DNA of 64,000 nt, from NCBI RefSeq assembly GCF_002078875.1, contig NC_034412.1, positions 29,062,626 through 29,126,625 of the forward strand. Reading direction: 5' to 3'. Source of the DNA: Numida meleagris (taxonomy: Eukaryota; Chordata; Aves; Galliformes; Numididae). Made by a program: the position numbers and the translations under genes. Position 1 is the stretch's first letter. Each line of letters begins with the position of its first letter. Of this stretch, positions 14,501 to 26,980 are shown one piece after another. The notes beneath the pieces were generated by a model. It saw nothing but the letters and a program-made list of their open reading frames with translations. It searched no databases and had not been told where the DNA came from.

Positions 14501-16084
14501 TTCATGCTAATCAAAAATATTTTTTTCATACATAGCCTTATGTGCAATGGCAATGACAGTTCAAAGGAAGAATATTCTGACTGTAGGATCCTACCTAAAA
14601 TACTTTCTTGTGGAATGAAGCATGAGACTTGAAAGGGTTTCTGGTGACTCATCAACACCTGAAACTTTCGGTCTTTCTTTATCTGTCAGCCAAAAAGAAG
14701 AGGCAGCTCTCTCTGAGTGTAACTAAGTTGTCATAGAAACATACATTGATTGAATTTGTTTCTTCTAGCTAGTCAAAAATTAGTTTATTATGCACTATGA
14801 GAACTTGTCTTCACTTTAGGCCACAGGATAGATTCAGGAAAATACTCTAGAAATAAGAGTCAAAACTAGATGGTTTTGTATGAATGGTCTGTGTAAAATA
14901 CCTTTTAAAAATCATGTAAATGCATTTAATGGAAGCTCTGTTTAATTTAATATTTAATGAAGTAGAGCAAGGAAATTTTGAGCAGTAGGGAATAACTAAG
15001 TGCTGGTGAGAATTAAAAATGTTGCTCTGTTTTCAGCAGAGGAATTAGGATAATGATTATCACTTACTCAGAATTCCAAAGAATAAGTGGTAGTGCAAAC
15101 TGGAATTTTAGAGTCTAAATTGTTTTTTTCTTTAATATTCCTTCAGATAGGCCACATGCTTTCCATTTTTTTTCAGTGTTCTAGCAACTTTCCTAAAAAG
15201 TTCTACTGCAAATTAACATTAGAAAGTGTTAAGCCTATATGTGGTTCAGTTGCAGTTGATACTTTTAAGTGGAAGCCAGCTTGCTTTTTGATGCTGTTGG
15301 AATATCGCTTGTATAAAGTAGATTCTAAGCAGTTTTAGTCCCATCTTCCTGTTCTCTCCAGAGAAGTTGAAAAACATGCTGTATTCGTCAGAGGTATTTC
15401 TTTCAGAAATTGTGTTTATTTAAAAGAAAAAAAAAACATCCAGTATAGTTTCATGGTAATTCACAAATAATTGAAAATACAATTGATATATTTTCAGAAT
15501 AGTCAATCCACCCTATTAAGATAACTGTTCTTGTGTGTATCTGTTGCATTCTAGAATCCTGCTGCAAAGTAGTTTTATTTTCAAGTCTGACTATTTTGTA
15601 GGCTATTATAACCTCGGGCCTTAGATTTGTGACTTAACCTTTATTAGCATAGTCTAATGTTAAGCTCGCTATCTTTTGACAAGCCTTCAGCTCTTCTAGC
15701 AGTCCATTTTGTCACACAAAGTTCAGGCATCTGTTTTTTTTTCTTCCAGAAGTATGTTTTGTCCACTGAGTCTAATTATTCTCTAATCCTTTTGAAAGTA
15801 TTTAATTCTGTTCTGAAGACTTTTGGAAGTAACTTACTTAGAATGCTCATATCCTCTTAACAGCAACCTGGAAAATAAAGTTTACTTTGTTAAGATGGGA
15901 AGTTTTCCATTCTTTCTGTATACTGAACAGAAACTGCCTTTGTGCCTTTGTATGTTTCTTTTTTGTCTTCACTAGTTTGGATGAAAAACATATCTTGTAT
16001 CCTCATTACAGCCAGAAGTCTAGTATGGTTACTTTGGTGCTCATGAAAGCTTTGTTCATATTAAGCCACTTAGTACCAGCCTAA

Positions 16085-16111
16085 TTTTTTTTTTTTTTTT
16101 TTTTTTTTTTT
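16085..16111. repeat. Poly-T tract (27 T)
   Basis: Twenty-seven consecutive T form the longest homopolymer in the window. No SINE or processed-gene body is evident on either side, so I treat it as a simple repeat. Confidence 0.88.
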
Positions 16112-17239
16112 GCTTTTCTAGGGAGCCTCTTGTTAAGACAATATAATTATGCAGAAAGTACACTAATGACTGGGCTGGTATAAAGGACAGTCTCAAATTT
16201 CTAAATGATCATAAACAGGACTAATTCTCTAATTATTCTAGTCATAATTACTCCTCTGTAGTACAGGGCTAAATTATTTCTCTTCTTTGTAAGTGTTTCA
16301 ACTGTTGCTTCTTATAAAGGACAAAGGAGTTCTGAAATATCTCCAGTTTCAGTGACACAGATTAGAAGTTTAATGATTAAGGACATACAACATGCCTGTT
16401 TTGTTTACAGTTGTTTCATTATATTGAGATTTTTTGTTAGCAAATAATCCTTGTGCACATGTAATGGCTTATCTGTTGAAGTATGATCTTGCTGGCATTA
16501 GTGGCTGTGTTTACTGTTAAATAGGACTGTTTACTTTTGGATAGCAGAATTGAGAATGCTCCAACCATGTCAGTATAATTTCTTCATATTGTCTTAAAAT
16601 GCTGCTGAGAAGTTTTATAGGGGGGAAAAAACCTCTGAAACTTATGAAATGAATACCTGGAAAAGCATATCAAACTTGTGCCTCTTTTGAGAAAAATTAC
16701 AGTAATTTGGGACTTATTACTTTGCACTCTTATCTAAAATATATCCAGGTAATCAGTAATGCTAAGATGAACTCAGTACTACTTTTGTATCTCATGTGAC
16801 TGGCCTATTTATTATTCCATATTATCGTAGATAATATGTTTTTGAATGGAAAGAACAGGTTACTTTAGGCTCTGCATGGACATTTATTTTTCTTCAGAAT
16901 TTTGTATCTATTCAATAATAAAAGTGGTGGTTTTTTTTAAGAACAGCACAAACTCCTATACAAAGGAAGGAAAACAGTGCTGAATTTCTCTTAAAGTCAG
17001 AGAAATGTACAGATGATTTCAACATGCAGTTTAAAAAAGAAAATTATTTTGATGCTAGAATTCATGGCACATTCAAAGAAACCTTGAATTCAGGACTAAT
17101 TGAACAGCTTGTCCACTGATCATCAGTTAAGCATTTACAGTATGGACTTCTCTGAAGAGGGAGTTCGTGGTGTATTTATTTTTTTTATTTCAGTTGTTGG
17201 CTTTTTTGTCTGTTTTTCTCCCCAGTAGCTTTGATGTGT

Positions 17240-17282
17240 GTATTTATATATATATTATATAAATATAAATATATACATAATA
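17240..17282. repeat. AT microsatellite-like tract
   Basis: TATATATA and ATAAATATA units run directly into the left arm of the hairpin at 17277-17357. Confidence 0.75.
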
Positions 17283-17357
17283 TTTACTACATGCAAAGAA
17301 GTTGTATTTTATATATAAATTAAAAAAATACATCTTGTTTGCATGTAGTAAAGATAT
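17277..17357. repeat. Imperfect inverted repeat (long hairpin)
   Basis: TTTACTACATGCAAA at 17283-17297 is perfectly inverted as TTTGCATGTAGTAAA at 17338-17352. Allowing single mismatches and a one-base bulge, the pairing extends outward through AATAT/ATATT and inward through AAGTTGTATTTT/AAAATACATCTT. That gives arms of roughly 35 nt and a short AT-rich loop near 17313-17322. It could be a remnant of a small inverted-repeat element or an RNA hairpin; nothing shows that it is transcribed and processed. Confidence 0.7.
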
Positions 17358-19159
17358 TACATGGAAAAGGAAGGTTCTGTCAAACTTTGGTATCCAAAAT
17401 CTGTTGTTCTTATGACAAAAGACCGACCATTTTTTACAACACATACTCCGGTATCAAAACTTCTCAAGTTAGAAATGCAAAAGCCAGAAAGGCAATTATG
17501 CTGTCATTTCAAAATAAGAAAAAGTCATGTAAGCACAGCAGATTGTATTACAGTCTTAATCAGCATTGCATCTGTTCTTTCCTTTGTTAGCAGTTTACTA
17601 TACAAATCAAAATAATTGGATACTAGTGAAAGTGATATCATTCAGAAGATGCTATTCATCTTTGATATAGTTAAAATGACTGCAGCTAAAAATAGTTAGT
17701 TCATTGCTCTATTGACAATTCTCCAATTCATCTGTAAAGTATGTTCAGGAAGACGTTGTAGTTTTGGCAGATTACTCATTGCAGGCTGTGTTAAAGTAAG
17801 TAATTGGCTCAGTGCAATACTTGTCCTGGTGCGCTTAATTCACTGCAAATCTTATTTTTTCACTTAGTTGAATGTAAAGTCCCTTTCCTTGGCTATATAA
17901 TAATGAATACAATAAACAAATTTTTTTTGAATTATTACTTCAGTTAGTAAATGACCATTAGAGGGTGACAGACTATCTCATCTTGCTTTTACTCTTTTTC
18001 AGAAGTTCAGGCAGCTGCCTCTATGTATTTGTTTTGTGTGCCAGGCAGAATTGGCAGCTTGAGTGTTTGTAATCAGAATACTTTTGTCAGACATGGAAAT
18101 AATAGGGCTATGGGATTGCTAGAATATTCATTGGATAAACTGCTGAGGTTAATGTCATTTACTGAAAATGCATGCTTTATTTGCCGACTCTTGAAGTCTT
18201 GAGTCCTTTTCAGTTTTGCTATACTTGGAACTCTCTGCACTAAGGAAAGCCCCTTTGAGACTTTGTCAAGCTAATTGGTCTCAAAAAGAAGTGGCATACT
18301 CATGGGTTTGATGAGAAGTATCCTGTTGCTGCATATATTTATTTCATACCTCTGGGAGGGAAAAAGTTTTTTTTATACATCTTGTCTTGTTGCATGCTGG
18401 TCAGCTTGGTGTGTTGCTGTCCTGTATTTGAGAATTGTATTATCAAATAATGTTCAGTAGACCAGTATATATCTAAAACAGAAAATGAGGTTTTGAAAAT
18501 TGTGTGGTATTTCTGTGCAGCACAGTAAGACCTGATTCACTACAGAGATATGAAAATGCTTCCTCATTCATTTGACAATTCAGTAGCTATTGTTTTTAAT
18601 TTTTGTTCTGTCCTGCTGTGAGTTTGTTCCATCAAACTCTACCCCCAAAAAATTCGCAAACACCATACTGAATCAAATTCTCTGCACTTAGAAGTGTACA
18701 GGTGCAACAGTCTGCTTTGGAGAAGTAGTCATCAATTATCAGTGCAAACAATCTCACAAGTGCTTTTGAGAAATTCTGGGAATTTTCTTTGGAGTTATGT
18801 TTTGCTTTGCTCTGACTTGCTGAAGTTCAGTGGTTTAAACCAGCCTGTTACGTCTTCCAAAACTGTCTGTTTTCTTCTACACTTTTATTCTCTTTCTAGA
18901 AAATTAAACAAGTTACATTCTTAGTGCTCGTAACAATGTTTTATATCTGGCCAAATTCTATATCTATTCCGGTGGTTTAGAAAGATATTCTATGTAACTG
19001 TGGGAACAGTAACACGACAACAGCTGTAGTTGTATGTTAGAATATATGTGAGGAGTGAAGAACTGAAGAAATATTAATAATGTGTACCGTGTTTTAATTT
19101 TACTCGTGCCAATGGGTATTCTTGTTCTCTCCTCTAAAGGTAGTCGAGGCTGGAGTTGA

Positions 19160-19172
19160 CCACCAGGGGGCA
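19160..19172 (+). promoter_or_regulatory. CTCF-like binding motif
   Basis: CCACCAGGGGGCA, preceded by GTTGA, matches the core of the vertebrate CTCF consensus (CCACCAGGGGGC) at every core base; the flank after GGGGGC is A-rich instead of GC-rich. The motif is on the plus strand inside the large SPOCK3 intron. It stands out because the surroundings are AT-rich. Binding is inferred from sequence alone. Confidence 0.55.
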
Positions 19173-21359
19173 AAACAAACATATACTCTCCCGTTCTTTT
19201 TATGTTCTTGAAGATCAGCTACAATTGCTCAAGTCAATATAATTTGCTTTTTCCCTATAGTGATCAAAAGCAGTTTTTCAAGACAAATGTTTATTTTTGA
19301 TGTGGAAGCTTAGTTGCCTTGATTCATCACGTGGCCACAATAATCTGAAAGAACCACTCTGAAATAGCAAATAATTGTTTTCGAGGAATAATATAAAATG
19401 TGTAAAAACTGGTTGTACATTTTACTGATGGCTGGGTTTTAGTGGCATATATAATAAATCCATAATGTTTTACCTATTTTTAAGGAGACAATTGGTATAG
19501 CCACTGTTTAGTAGTTTAAATTGCTTTCTGTCATATTGTATTAACATATGTATTTTAATTTTTTTTACTTGGTTTTCCTTTAAATAATATCTTTCTTATT
19601 TAACATAATTTCATGGCTGTTAGATCAAAATAATATATGTAATGAAATACCTTTAATGTTGGAATGGAAACTTTCAGTGGCATACATTTTTTTTTATATA
19701 CCTATTATTTACAGTAGGAATTTGTTATCAGTTTACATCCCTGTTTTAGAATAGGTGAGTGTACATTCTTCCCAGTGTTTACCAGTACCAATTAATGACT
19801 TGTACGTGTTTCTGTTTAAATTTGGGATTCTTGTATGTTGTCAATTTTATTTCATCAAAACTTCAATATGGCCTGGATCAAACCACTGAAAATAGATGAG
19901 ATGTTGCAGGATAGAAGGAAATGTTTTGACAGGTTCTGTATTGAGTAACCTCTGACTAGCTGGAATTTTGGAATTCTAGTGCTTTCTGAAAAAAAAAAAA
20001 TGATGGTCAATATTCTTATCATACAATTTATATGTTATTACTTGTCAATGTTTCTAAAATGTTTATATCTCTTGTGTTTTCTTTGAGATTCATTTGATCT
20101 TGTAGAAAATTTGAACTGGTTTTATTTAGAGTTAGTAATTTTTATAGTGAAACCACTAAACAGTTGAAAAATGATCCTGAGAGTAAACTAAGTATTAAAC
20201 AACTTAATGCCTATAAAACACATCCACTTCATGTTGTAACATAATTATGTTTTTGTTTGGTCTGGTGGTGGGAGACTTTGAACTTTTACTTTAGAGGCTG
20301 AGAATTTTATTTTGAAAGATATACACACACCTACTAATAAGTCTTACAAGACCATTTTCTGACAAATGACGTATATTAGGACTGGCAGTATAATTAGAAG
20401 ACCTTGAATGTCTGATAATTTAAAGAAGATTGAGTGCAAGTTTGGAAAATTATATGCAATGCTTTTATTATAATTTGTTTCTTTTGTGAGAGTTTGATAA
20501 TTTTCACAACATCTTTACTATATCCTTTAAGTTTCATAAAGCTTTTATTTTGTAAGACTGAGAAGGCTAGGTGAACATGTCGTTGTGTGGAGGTGCAGCC
20601 CTGAGTCATTAAAAGAAATCCAACAAAGCCAAATACTAGAATCCTTTACAACAGAGAAAATTACAAGCTTCAAGAGTTTGTTTCACAAAGAAAAGGTGTG
20701 TATTCTCTTTCTCATATGTTCAAAACTGACTCTAAGGCTATTTCAGATACTCTTTCGTGTTTCCTTTGTTGTGTGACTTGGGAGGTTCGTTGGTGTTCTG
20801 GAGCAGTGCAATTGAACGCTGAGGGAAGGAACGATCTCTGCTTAGTCTATAGTAGATGAAGAGGCGCATGAAGCTAGTAGGCAGAGGAAAAAAAAATCTG
20901 TATTGTATAACATTTATAGATTAGCTGCATTGCATCTTGTATGACAAGAATCTAAGCAATAAGTGTTATTATTCAAGATTTAGTTACTGTTTAAAAAGAA
21001 GTAGAATACTGCTCATTCATTTACTTTCCATTTTTTTTTGTCTTGGGAAAGTCTGTTCACCTGCACGCAAGTGAGAAGGTGAAGCTGTCTTACAGAAGTT
21101 TATCTCTGCATGGTGGTTTCACACTCATAAACAGCTAAAGTCTACTATACTGCTCTTTCACTCCCCTTCCTCAACAGAACAGAGGGAGAAAATGTGATGA
21201 GAAAAGGCTGACAGGTTGAAATAAGGACAGAATGGTCCATCACTAGTTACCCTCTCAGACAATGTGGGGAATTAAATGGAATTAATTACTTACCGCTATT
21301 AGACTAAAGCAGTGAGAAACTAGTAGCAAATTAAAAACACCTTCCCCCATCCACCCTCT

Positions 21360-24095
21360 TCACAGAATCACACAATCGCAGCAGTCGAAGGGACCTCAAG
21401 AGCTTGAGTCCAACCTTGCTGCCAGAGCGCCTTCCCTACAGTAGGTTGCACAGGTAGATGTCCAGACGGATCTTGAATATCTCCATAAAAGGAGACTCCA
21501 CAACCCCTCTGGGCAATTTGTTCCAGCGCTTTGTCACCTTTACTGTAAAGAAGGTTTTCTGCATGTTTGTATGGAACTTCCTATGCTCAAGTTTTAGGCC
21601 ATTGTTCCTTGTCCTTCCACTACGCACCACTGAGAAGAGCCTGGTCACATCCATTTGTCTCCCACCTCCCTTTAGATATTTATAAACACTTACTAGATCT
21701 CCCCTCAGTCTTCTTTTCCCCAGGCTGAACAGACCCAGGTAACTTAGCCTTTCCTAATGTGGGAGATGCTCCAGGCCCCTAATCATTTTTGTGGCCCTCT
21801 GCTGGACTCCTAGGAGATCACTGACTGTTTTGAAGTGGGGAGCCCAGAAGTGGACACAGTAGTCTAAATGTGGCCTACCAGGGCAGTGTAGAGGGGAAAG
21901 ATCACCTCCCTTGACCTGCTGGCCATGCTTCTTTTGATGCAGCCCAGGATATGGTTGGCCTTCTGGGCTGCGAGGGCACATTGCTGGCTCACGTCCAACT
22001 TGTCATCCACCGTACCCCTAAGTTCTTTTCAGCAGGGTTGTGCTCAGTCCTTACATACCCCAGCTTGTATTGATAGTGGAGGCTGTTGCAACTCATGTGC
22101 AAGACTTCGATTTGTGAACCTCATGAGAGTCTCCTGGGCTTGTGGCTTGACCCTGTCTAGGTCTCTCTGGATGGCATCCCATCCATCAGATATTTTGTCT
22201 GCGCCACACAGTTTAGCATCACCTGCAAACAAGCTCAAGTTGCACACAATCCCACTGTCGATGCCACTGAAGAATAAAGTAGACTGGTTCCAGTAATGAT
22301 CCTGAGGGACACCTCTTGTAACCAATCTCCATCTGAACATTGAGCCATTGATCACCACTTTCTGGGTATGATCTTGCAACCAATTCCTTATCCATCAAGT
22401 ATTTCACCCATCAAATCCATATATTTCCAATTTGAAAAGAAGGATGTTGTGGGAGAGCGTGTCAAAGGCCTTACTGATGTCTAGATCAATGACATCAGTG
22501 GCTTTGCAGTTACACCAATATAGAAGGCCACTAGGTTGGTCAGGCAAGACTTGCCCTTCGTGAATCCATGCTGGTTGTCTCTTATCACCTCCCAGTCTTC
22601 CACGTACTTTCGCATAGCTTCCAGGAGGATCTGTTCCATGTTCTTTCCTGGCACAGAGGTGAGGCTAACAGGTCAGTAGTTCCTTTGGTCATCCTTTCTG
22701 TCCTTAAATATGAGTGCGATATTGTCTTTTTTTCTATTCACTGGAGACTTCACCTGACTGCCATGACTTTTCAAATATCTTCAGGAGTGGCTTGGTATCT
22801 ACATCAGCCAATTCCCTCAGGACTCTGGGATGCATCTCAGTGGGACCCATAGACTTCAGGTTCCTCAGGAGATGACGAACCTGATCTTTGCTTACAGCAG
22901 GAGGGACACTGCTCCTCTAGTCCCCGCCTTTTGATCCATCTTCTCAACAGGTGTGTGAAGAGCAGTTGCGTTGCTAGTGAAGACTGAAGCTAAAAAAAGT
23001 TGTTGAGTACGTCAACCTTCTCCTTGTTCATTGTTAACAGCCTGCCTATATTGTTCACCATGTGTGGAGGAGGGTGGGGGTAATGCCTTCTTGGACTTCC
23101 CTTTTCTGGTTGATGTACCTGCAGAAGTCTTTCTTATTCTTTGCACCCCTTGCCAAGTCCAGTTCCAGTCAGGCCTTGGCCTTCCTGACTCCACCCCTAT
23201 GTAACCTAGCAGCATCCTAGGGTACTGGGATCCCATACTCCTCCCAGTACTCTAAGTGGGAGGAGTACCCTGTCCCTGCTTCCACTGCCTACGCGTTTTC
23301 TTCTTGCTCTCCAGTTTGACCAGCAGGCCTTGGTTCAGCTGTGCTGATCTCTTTCCTTCCTTTCCTGAACTTCCCCCACCTGGGGATGGAGAGGTCTTGT
23401 GCCCTAAGGAGAGCTTCCTTAAAGATCTACCAGCTCTGCTCCACTCCCTTGTCATTGAGGACAGTTTCCAGTGATTGAATCCGTCTGGTGGGACTATCTG
23501 TTTCTGGGTGCGAGAATTTTATCTTCAGTACATTCCAGGAGCCTCCTGGATTGCCTTACAGTGCATTGTGCTATTTTTCTAGCAGATGTCAGGGTGTCAA
23601 GTTCTCTATCAGGACAAGAGCCTGTGATCGTGGTGCCTCTTGTAGCTGGAAGAAGGCGGCTTCTTGATTAGGTGGCCTTTAGTAGATACCAACCACAAGG
23701 CTCCTTTGTTGCCTTAGTCTCTTAACTCTCACCCTTGGGCTTTTGACTTGCTTGTGGCCTTTCTTCAGGGACAGCTCTTCACACTCTATTTGTTTCTTGA
23801 TTTAGAAGGCAACACCTCCCGCACTCGTGCCTTACTTCCCTTCTGAACAGCTTGCAGCTTTCAATAGCAACACTCAAGTCATGGGAATCATCTCACCCAG
23901 TTTCAAAGCTGGCAACTACATCACGGTTTTCTAGTAGCATGATACCTTCTAACTCCTCATTTCTTTCCCAACCTGTGTGTGTCGGTGTAGAGCCACTTCA
24001 GCAGGGCAGCTGGCCTTCTTGCCTTCTTGCAGGATAACTCATTAATTCCTTTTAAGTACTTCCTTTGAGTTTCCCTGTTGTCTTCTGCTGCCCCA
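21360..24095 (-). mobile_element. CR1 LINE, 2.7 kb, 5'-truncated and degraded
   Basis: Read on the minus strand, this runs from the endonuclease region (about 24095) through reverse transcriptase to the CR1 3' end at 21360 (CACAGAATCACACAATCGCAG). Recognisable blocks include a KTFFTVKVTKRWNKLPRGVV-like C-terminal segment (21436-21654), [18 protein letters not shown] (21754-21830) and a segment with TRGVPQ and FAGDAKL (22150-22379). The last is a damaged version of the catalytic FADD block. Many stops and frameshifts break the ORF. Beyond 24095 the match to CR1 is lost. It is antisense to SPOCK3 and older than the copy at 26981. Confidence 0.88.
21436..22379 (-). pseudogene. CR1 ORF2 reverse transcriptase remnant
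   Basis: Three broken frames on the minus strand together cover the catalytic centre to the C-terminus of a CR1 reverse transcriptase. The catalytic block reads FAGD where the family has FADD, and frames shift between 22044, 21981 and 21654. No full-length product is possible. Confidence 0.85.
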
Positions 24096-26980
24096 GAGGT
24101 AAATGGCAAATGTGGTAAATGGCAGTGGTAAACATTTATATATCATCAGAAGGGTTTCCAGATGCATCAAAAGAATTTACGTAGATGTCTTTCCTTTCTC
24201 TGCTCTTTCTGTTCCAAATAGAAGTTCTCTCCGCAACTGGATAATGTAAGTGACTATTCAAGGGTGGAATGGGGTGGGGAAAAAGGAGAAAAGCTTTTCA
24301 GTAATTCAGTTCCTTATGAGATTATTCTAGTTGATAACAAATCAAAACTGCTTAGAATATGATGTTGACAACTTGACCCTCAGTGACTTAGGATGTGTAT
24401 TTTCTCTCTGTGGTAAAAAGTCTTTTAAAAACATGATATTTTCAGTTAACTCTGAACTATTTATTCTTCTGTCATTATGAGCATATGTTTGTGACATGGC
24501 ATTTCTTCTGAAGGTCATTTTGTTTGTTTAACAAGCTGTCTTGTGTTCACGTTTTTATTTTGGTAAAACACAATTAGTGAATTATAGACAGAACATTAAT
24601 GAATAATTATTATGTGGAAAAGAGTCTTCATGCGCTTCATAACTGCCTTTTGCTTCTTAATGGAACCAAATCCATAGTTATACCTGTTCAGCTATTGTTT
24701 CTCTGCAGTCTTCAAAGTGAATCATTTTATATAAAATCTAGTTGGCCTATTTGATTTGTCGATACTGTGGGGATTTAAAGTTTCAGGTCTTGGGAAGAAA
24801 AAAAAATCCCATCATTCATGGACAAACTCATCCATAGAGTTGCCTATTACTTTTACAGTGCTGGCTATTGGCAGGCTGTTTTGCTACTCTTCCATGTTTG
24901 AATTGAATCTGGAGTTCTCAGGAGTCACTTGCAACCATCTGTTCTTCTGATATCATGCAATTGCACCTGATAATTATGCAGAATAGTAGCTAAAGTATCT
25001 ATAGTGATATCTTTGGAAAATTTTCTCTAAAAGTAGCCTAGTTGAGTGAAGAAGTAAGATTAATTTTGTATCCAACCCTACTCTTGCCTAAGAAAGATGT
25101 TCAATCCTTGTATCAAAAATTATGTCTATATATAATGTTTAGATTCTCATCAGATTGCTTGCAAGCTTTTGTATTTTGGTTTGTTCTTTGTGTATTTTCT
25201 TCATCTTTTAACCAAATTGTTAAGAGTTACAAGAGGAATCAGATAAGAGGCGTTAAAAGATGGTAAAACATATGACTCAAATATGTCATGTTGAAGTGCT
25301 CTGGAAACATAGCAGTACAAGACATCAGTGTTGAAAAATGGCTTTAATGTTCTTGATGTTCTTTTAAATTGCAGTGGGAAATATGAATATCATTTGTGCT
25401 TGTGTATCTAATGCCAAAAGTACAGACTGAATTAAAAATATGTAGTCATTAGTACTTTTTCCTTAAAAAGTTCTGACAGATTTGAAGTTTCATATATTTT
25501 AGGATACTGTTAACTAAAGTATGTGGCCCAACTTATAACACTCATTGGTCTGTTACAGAGTTTGCAGAAGCATTTAATGGCCATCAGTCAAAGGTTTTTC
25601 TCCTTTCACAGTCCTCAAAATAAGCTCCTGGTACCAGTGGTATGAAACAAATTATGAATTTTGTTACAGCTTTGCTTATGGAACTTCTCCTATTTTATCA
25701 ATGGACTCCTGCATGTCAAGACTGCTAGTGCTGTTGTTCTCATTACAAATGAACAAGTTATATTGAGACCTCTATCCTACAGTGTACTCTCCCTCTTCTT
25801 ATATATTCATTGTTAGCTATCCTGTTTGAATAGAACTGCACTTCTTGTTCTTAGGTTCATGGCTTTGAATGTAACTTGATTGAACTAGACACTGTTTGCA
25901 CCCAGCTTACACAACTTCCATCTCTGTAGATGTGCATCACTGACTTCTGCATTAGTTCTTTCTTATTCTTGCTTCAGCGTTTTGTTTGTTTGAGAAAACA
26001 GTGATTGTTTATGGCCAGGAACATAATATCCGTAACATCTTACACAGAAATAAATTAGATGGCTTCCTGAAAGTAATTCTGTTTCTATATCATTACTTTG
26101 TTATTTGCAGACTAATACTGTTTGCTGTGTCACTTCTGTTCCATTGCAGTACCTCAATTAAAAATGTTTCTCATATCATGTACATTGTAATAATTTAGAT
26201 GTATGAAAAATGTGGAAATGATACACAAGTCAAGGCAAATGTTTAACAATCTCAGCATTTGAATCCTAATGTGTCAAGATATGTAAGAAACATTGTGAAA
26301 TAAGATTAATTCTGTATAGAAACTTGCTGAATACTTGAAGATGTTGTATTGAGAATGGTTGACTAAACTCTTCAAGAGGTTCTGAAATTATGCTGTTGGA
26401 TAAGACGTGAAGTTTTTTCTTCCATTTTTTTGAAAATTAAGATACCATCATAGCACATGTACAGTCAGATTTTAACATTCTTTACTGCACAACAGGGCAT
26501 AGGAGGAAACTTCAGATTATTTGCAGTACTTGGCAGATTCTTGCTTTACATAAATTTTGCCACTATGGAACTTCTGCTATGACACTTTCACCATAATGAA
26601 TGACATGCTGTAGAGCCGTTTGTCTGCCCAGCTTCAGGAATTCATCCTTGCCATGTACTTATCTATTAAGGTTTCTGTGTACCCTGATTCTTTTGCCAGG
26701 AGTGCAATCCTAGTAAAACTGCAATATTGGAGACGTTATTCCATTCATTGTTAGCTGTGATATTTTTTTTTTTGCTTCTGTGTAGTCATAATTCTAGTTT
26801 CAGTTACTGTTTATTAGTGAACTAAAAACACTGGAGATTGAAGGCTTTTGTTTATAACTGCAATTGCAATACAATGCTGTTGAAATTACATGTGAGCATT
26901 CTCTTGTATTTACGCTCTTCTTTCCCTTGGTTATAAACTTGTTGGATAATTCCACTGAATGGAGAAGAGAGGGCAAAATC
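24096..26980 (+). other. SPOCK3 intron, no recognisable feature
   Basis: AT-rich unique sequence between two CR1 copies. A small direct repetition of GGTAAATGGCA near 24100-24130 borders the CR1 5' junction. Open frames are short and without motifs. Confidence 0.65.

Larger units (their letters stand above)
2896..21359 (+). other. 18-kb stretch of SPOCK3 intron without recognisable transposons
   Basis: This long stretch is AT-rich and shows no CR1 3' end, LTR or terminal inverted repeat element that I can recognise. It holds simple repeats (3.0, 5.7, 11.6, 16.1 and 17.2 kb), an AT-rich hairpin at 17277-17357 and a CTCF-like motif at 19160-19172. Small open frames on both strands show no domain or splice context. 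A slightly CpG-richer patch lies at about 11990-12060. No further SPOCK3 exon was recognised. Confidence 0.65.

Noticed and set aside
16085..16111. Poly-T as tail of an antisense processed retrogene or SINE
   Set aside because: No gene- or SINE-like body and no flanking duplication seen beside it.
17949..17966. CTCF-like GACCATTAGAGGGTGACA
   Set aside because: Only a partial match: TT and A replace core C and G positions.
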